A DNA stretch of 64,000 bases, from contig CM041465.1 in NCBI GenBank assembly GCA_023213395.1, positions 138,391,741-138,455,740 of the forward strand, read 5' to 3'. The DNA is from Cycas panzhihuaensis. Taxonomy: Eukaryota; Cycadophyta. Both the position numbers and the translations under genes were made by a program. Positions 60,700 to 64,000 of the stretch are shown here, piece after piece. The notes under the pieces are model-generated. The model was not told the DNA's origin and did not search any database. It saw nothing but the letters and a program-made list of their open reading frames with translations. The first letter of the stretch is position 1, and the number at the start of each line of letters is the position of its first letter.

Positions 60700-62650
60700 T
60701 ATATAAAGCTCGAAATATAGTTAATTGTGTGTGTGTACACATGTGTATGCATGTTTGTGGTTAATGAAGTTATGGTAAGAGTTCTTTAGAGGAGCCCACC
60801 CATGTTAACTACTTTGCTTGTTTACCACAAAATTGTATAAATATCCTTTCAAGCACATTTCAACCATTTCTTTTTGCTCATTTATTTGAGGTCGAGTAAC
60901 ATATATTTAGGGATAAACTCATTCTAACCTATCAAAATACCTCTTACATAAAACTTAACATTATGATCACTAACTATTTAGGAAATTTATGAAGTTAATG
61001 TATCTCATTCATAAAGATCCCAATCATTTAATGAGCCTTATAATTAGTTTCTATGATGACATATGGACATTCTTTACTAGATAATCAACCATGATAAAAT
61101 TATAATTTCTTTTTTGCCCCCTTTAATTTAAGTAAACTAATGATAAGCCCTATGGATATTAGTTCCCAATTCTTGTTTGGAATAATTAGTGGTTGCAATA
61201 GGTCTGGATAAAGTATGTTCTCCTATTTGTATAATTGATGTATTTTCCATTCAACTACACAATCTTAAATATTTCCTCCATGCCTCTCCAATATAAGAAT
61301 TGCCTAATTTTTGAAAGTATGTCTTCAAGAATCTTATGTTAGTTTTAGTAAGTACTTAATGTTCCTTTTACATCATTAAATCCTTTAATTTAAATTGAGC
61401 TACAAAGTAAATTCTCACATTGCACCATAAAACCTTATTTTCCCACTGTCCCCCTTGTTATAACTTAATGATAGCCTTTATTAATTTTTAGTCTCTTATA
61501 TATCCTACTTGTATGTCCATCATCTATTCCAATATGATAACATTAGTTGAGTCTACCTTAAGGTCTTTATCTATTGAATGAAAGTAACTACAACCATACT
61601 ATACTTTCTATTTTTATTTAGAATTTTAAGATTGATGGCTCAAATTTAACTAATGTATTTATGTTGTTAAAAATAGAGGCTTGTTAAATAAAGACATATC
61701 ATAAGCTAATGGATTTATACTAAGTTGAATGTTACTCTAAAATAGATATCATATCTGTATTTTTAGGGCATTCTTCATGTTCTTCCTTACCTTATCATAT
61801 GTAGATATGAATCATTCCATTCCATTTATTCATCTTCTTATTATCATAGACAATGGGTTTACCTTTTTCTATTAACACTAGTCCTACACCTCTTTTATAT
61901 GTATAGTGTGGCAAGGATAAGAAACATTGTCATTATTCTTTTCAATTCTTAAAATTTTTCTTTTATATGTGTATCCTATTTGAAGTAATGTTTCTCAAGG
62001 AGAATTCTAAAAATGGTTGTTTTTTTAAGTATGGCCTTTCACATACATGTAATGATAACTTATTAGTCCTAAAATCCTCCAAGTTTAGTGAGATTCTTAA
62101 CCATAAGTCACCCAATTATAGCCATGATTTTTACAAGTTCAACCTAAGTCCTTTTTCTAAGATGATATGCCTTAAATGTCTAATGTCATGTTTTATAAAA
62201 CTATAGTTAGATTCCTTATTAATTGTCTCCAAATGCTTCTTCGAATCCTTGTTATGGTTTAGATTGTTGTTAAAGAACATTTATATTAATTTCCTCAAGA
62301 AATAAAACATTACCTCATTTATTATTGCTTATATTGTTATCATAGAATTTATTCATCTAAAGGACATTATGTTGAATTTAGAATCACCTTTGTGTAGCTA
62401 AAAGGCCATCTTTAATACATCTTCCCACAAATTTAATATGTAATAATATAACAATCAAATATTAATTTTTGAGAACTATTAATCTCCAAGTAACCCATTT
62501 AGTAACTCATTAATTCAAGAAATAAGATATCATTTTTTTATAGTAGACTTATTCAAAGCCTTATAATTTACACATTTGAAATGATCCATCCTTTTTCTAT
62601 AAAAGAATAATTGGTTTTGCAAATAGATTTTTACTTAAAATCTTTATGCC
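60700..62650 (-). pseudogene. Ty3/Gypsy pol remnant (RT, RNase H, integrase)
   Basis: On the minus strand: KPIILL-stop-KKDGSFQM then, after a shift, CVNYKALNKSTIKK (62640-62560); EDVLKMAF...LHKGDSKFNIMSF (about 62430-62360, canonical ED..KTAF.TH.G.YEF.VMPFG); FNNNLNHNKDSKKHLET, the decayed F.DD.LIYSK box (62290-62240); RNase H GVGLVLIEKGKPIVYDNKK (61895-61840); integrase IVSDHNVKFYVRG (60978-60938) and PQINEQKEMVEMCLKGYLY (60893-60837, PQTDGQTE-type with the Glu). Heavily broken. This is the order and look of a chromovirus-type Gypsy. Confidence 0.78.
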
Positions 62651-63829
62651 TAATTCTAATAATTAATGAAACAACTTCTCAATATTATTTTTGTAATGGT
62701 GTGACCCATAGGGTGAAACCAACTTCCCTATAGGACTTAATTATATCTAAGATTATTCTTACTTTTATCTCAATGATATGTTCCATCAAGAGATGACTTA
62801 ATCTTGAACTCCTACAATTTCATAATATACTTATCCAATACATCTTTTATATGCTTCTCTTTTAGTTCAAATGATTATTCTTGAGTGTTTCATGGGATAC
62901 ACTGGTATCCATAAGGGCTTAATACAAATAAGCTACTTTTGGCACAATTCATGTTTGGGCTCATCACTTATTTAGAATAAGTACTAACCTAGCCCCACTT
63001 ATTCCCTAATCCCAACAGTAAGCAACCTCTTAGTAGGAGGTTGTATCATAAGCAATTACCACATGTTTGACAATGCTTACCCACTCCCTACCAATAATAG
63101 CCCTATTCATGGTCGCTACTTTGATGGTAGGTTGTTAATCCATCTAACCACCTCATCAATTTATTTTATTTGTCTCACTAATAAGTGGGCTTAATACATC
63201 TATCCTATAGTTAATGGCCACATGGTTAAACCATTTTATTCCATCAATTCCATCACATCCCATGCCTTCCATTTTACTTAGGACAATAAGATCTTAGAAA
63301 ATGGCTTGTCCTCCTCCATGCCTTGTGTGATCAACTCGACTAACACCTCAACCTACCTAATTAGCTTATGTTCCACCTAGGTATGTCACATAGTAGTGGA
63401 AGCAAGGTGGACTTCACTCCCAACTTGCATTTAGTATTGATCCCTTCCACCTATATGGAGTTGCCCTCTAATTGGAGACCTATATAGGCAAAATCCTATT
63501 TCACATCCATTTTTATATCCCACTCCACCTTATCAAGTTATATTTACTAGTGCTCTAACTTATTCATTAGCTTATTAAGTGTATTGAGCTATTGGACCCC
63601 AACCAGCTCTAGCTTATCAAATCCTACCTAGACCCACACTACATGTGTTTAAACATATTCCTAAGTGTAATATCTTATCAGGTTAAGGGTAACTCCCAGC
63701 CTATTCCACCATGCTAGACCTACTAATAGGGGTAAATCCCTTATGGTATGGTCCAAACCCAATAACCATATAGGCCTTAACCCATTCTCTCATCTATCAA
63801 TCCTTTAGCTCAACTTGGGATATGCCCTT
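62651..63829. other. Decayed DNA, no domain recognised
   Basis: Probably divided between the minus-strand Gypsy remnant and the upstream part of the Tat-like gag that begins near 63830. I found no domain that I can defend. Confidence 0.35.
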
Positions 63830-64000
63830 TCTTGATTATCACATGAGTCCTCTTTCTTTAGAGGGACTTTGAACCAACCTACTACCCCACCCACCAAAGT
63901 TCCCAAATTCAAGGGTACTTCATCTTAAGACCTAAGAGACCATATCAAGGTATTTGCCATAGCATACATTAGCTATTGGCCTTATGACCATATTCTAATA
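63830..64000 (+). pseudogene. Tat-type Gypsy gag fragment, runs off the window
   Basis: DNA from 63830 aligns with 13555-13735 of the large Gypsy: DYHMSPLSLEGL-stop-TNLLP against DYRSTPLSVEALRTNLPP, then VPKFKGTSS against VPKFDRTSS and SYWPYDHILI against DC-stop-AYNHILM. Same strand and same order, with many substitutions, one frameshift and some stops. It must belong to a second, older Tat element whose pol should lie right of the window. Confidence 0.8.

Overview
This window is nuclear DNA from a plant, very probably a seed plant with a large, repeat-rich genome. A gymnosperm is my guess, but nothing here proves it. The grounds are an intron-rich mitochondrial chaperonin gene of plant type, plant Ty1/Copia and Ty3/Gypsy retrotransposons (including a Tat-lineage Gypsy with plant-specific extra domains), AT-rich decayed intergenic DNA, and no bacterial features. 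Only one gene looks intact: an 18-exon mitochondrial HSP60/CPN60 gene on the minus strand (start codon 59014-59012, stop 50688-50686, 575 residues predicted).

Layout. 1-5000: decayed Gypsy remnants (an integrase C-terminus/chromodomain piece at about 607-1010 and a gag piece with CCHC knuckles at about 4234-4960). 5094-32237: a nested stack. The outermost layer is a pair of same-direction ~350-bp LTR-like repeats (5094-5442 and 31879-32237) enclosing an intronless HSP70 N-terminal fragment and a degenerate ~30-bp minisatellite. Inside lies a ~5.3-kb Copia element on the minus strand (7749-30117). Inside that is a 17,026-bp Tat-type Gypsy on the plus strand (9435-26460) with two LTRs of 2787 bp each. 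It landed one codon upstream of the Copia reverse transcriptase YxDD box. 32240-37900: decayed DNA with a small Harbinger-like MITE (33844-34303), a TG microsatellite and a Copia-type LTR/primer-site remnant near 35.8 kb. 37.9-42.1 kb: plus-strand Gypsy pol remnant. 42111-46206: a short minus-strand LTR element with gag and protease but no polymerase. 46.2-49.9 kb: nothing recognisable. 49.9-59.3 kb: the HSP60 gene, its downstream 163-bp tandem repeat and its upstream region. 60.6-62.7 kb: minus-strand Gypsy pol remnant. 63.83 kb to the end: the start of a second, diverged Tat-type gag.

How it works together. HSP60 has a mitochondrial presequence encoded across exons 1-3, including a 22-nt microexon. 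It folds imported matrix proteins. Its first intron (3.3 kb) carries a telo-box and a larger copy of the MITE. The large Gypsy is the most informative mobile element. Besides gag, protease, RT, RNase H and integrase, it has a second, archaeal-type RNase H placed after integrase and next to the 3' LTR. Between the two sits an antisense gene that I read as plant-mobile-domain plus coiled-coil, with its own TATA box and a perfect 30-bp palindrome in its leader. All coding parts of the transposable elements are broken; pol of the large Gypsy keeps one frame for 4 kb and is interrupted only by in-frame stops, as expected for a methylated, deaminating copy.
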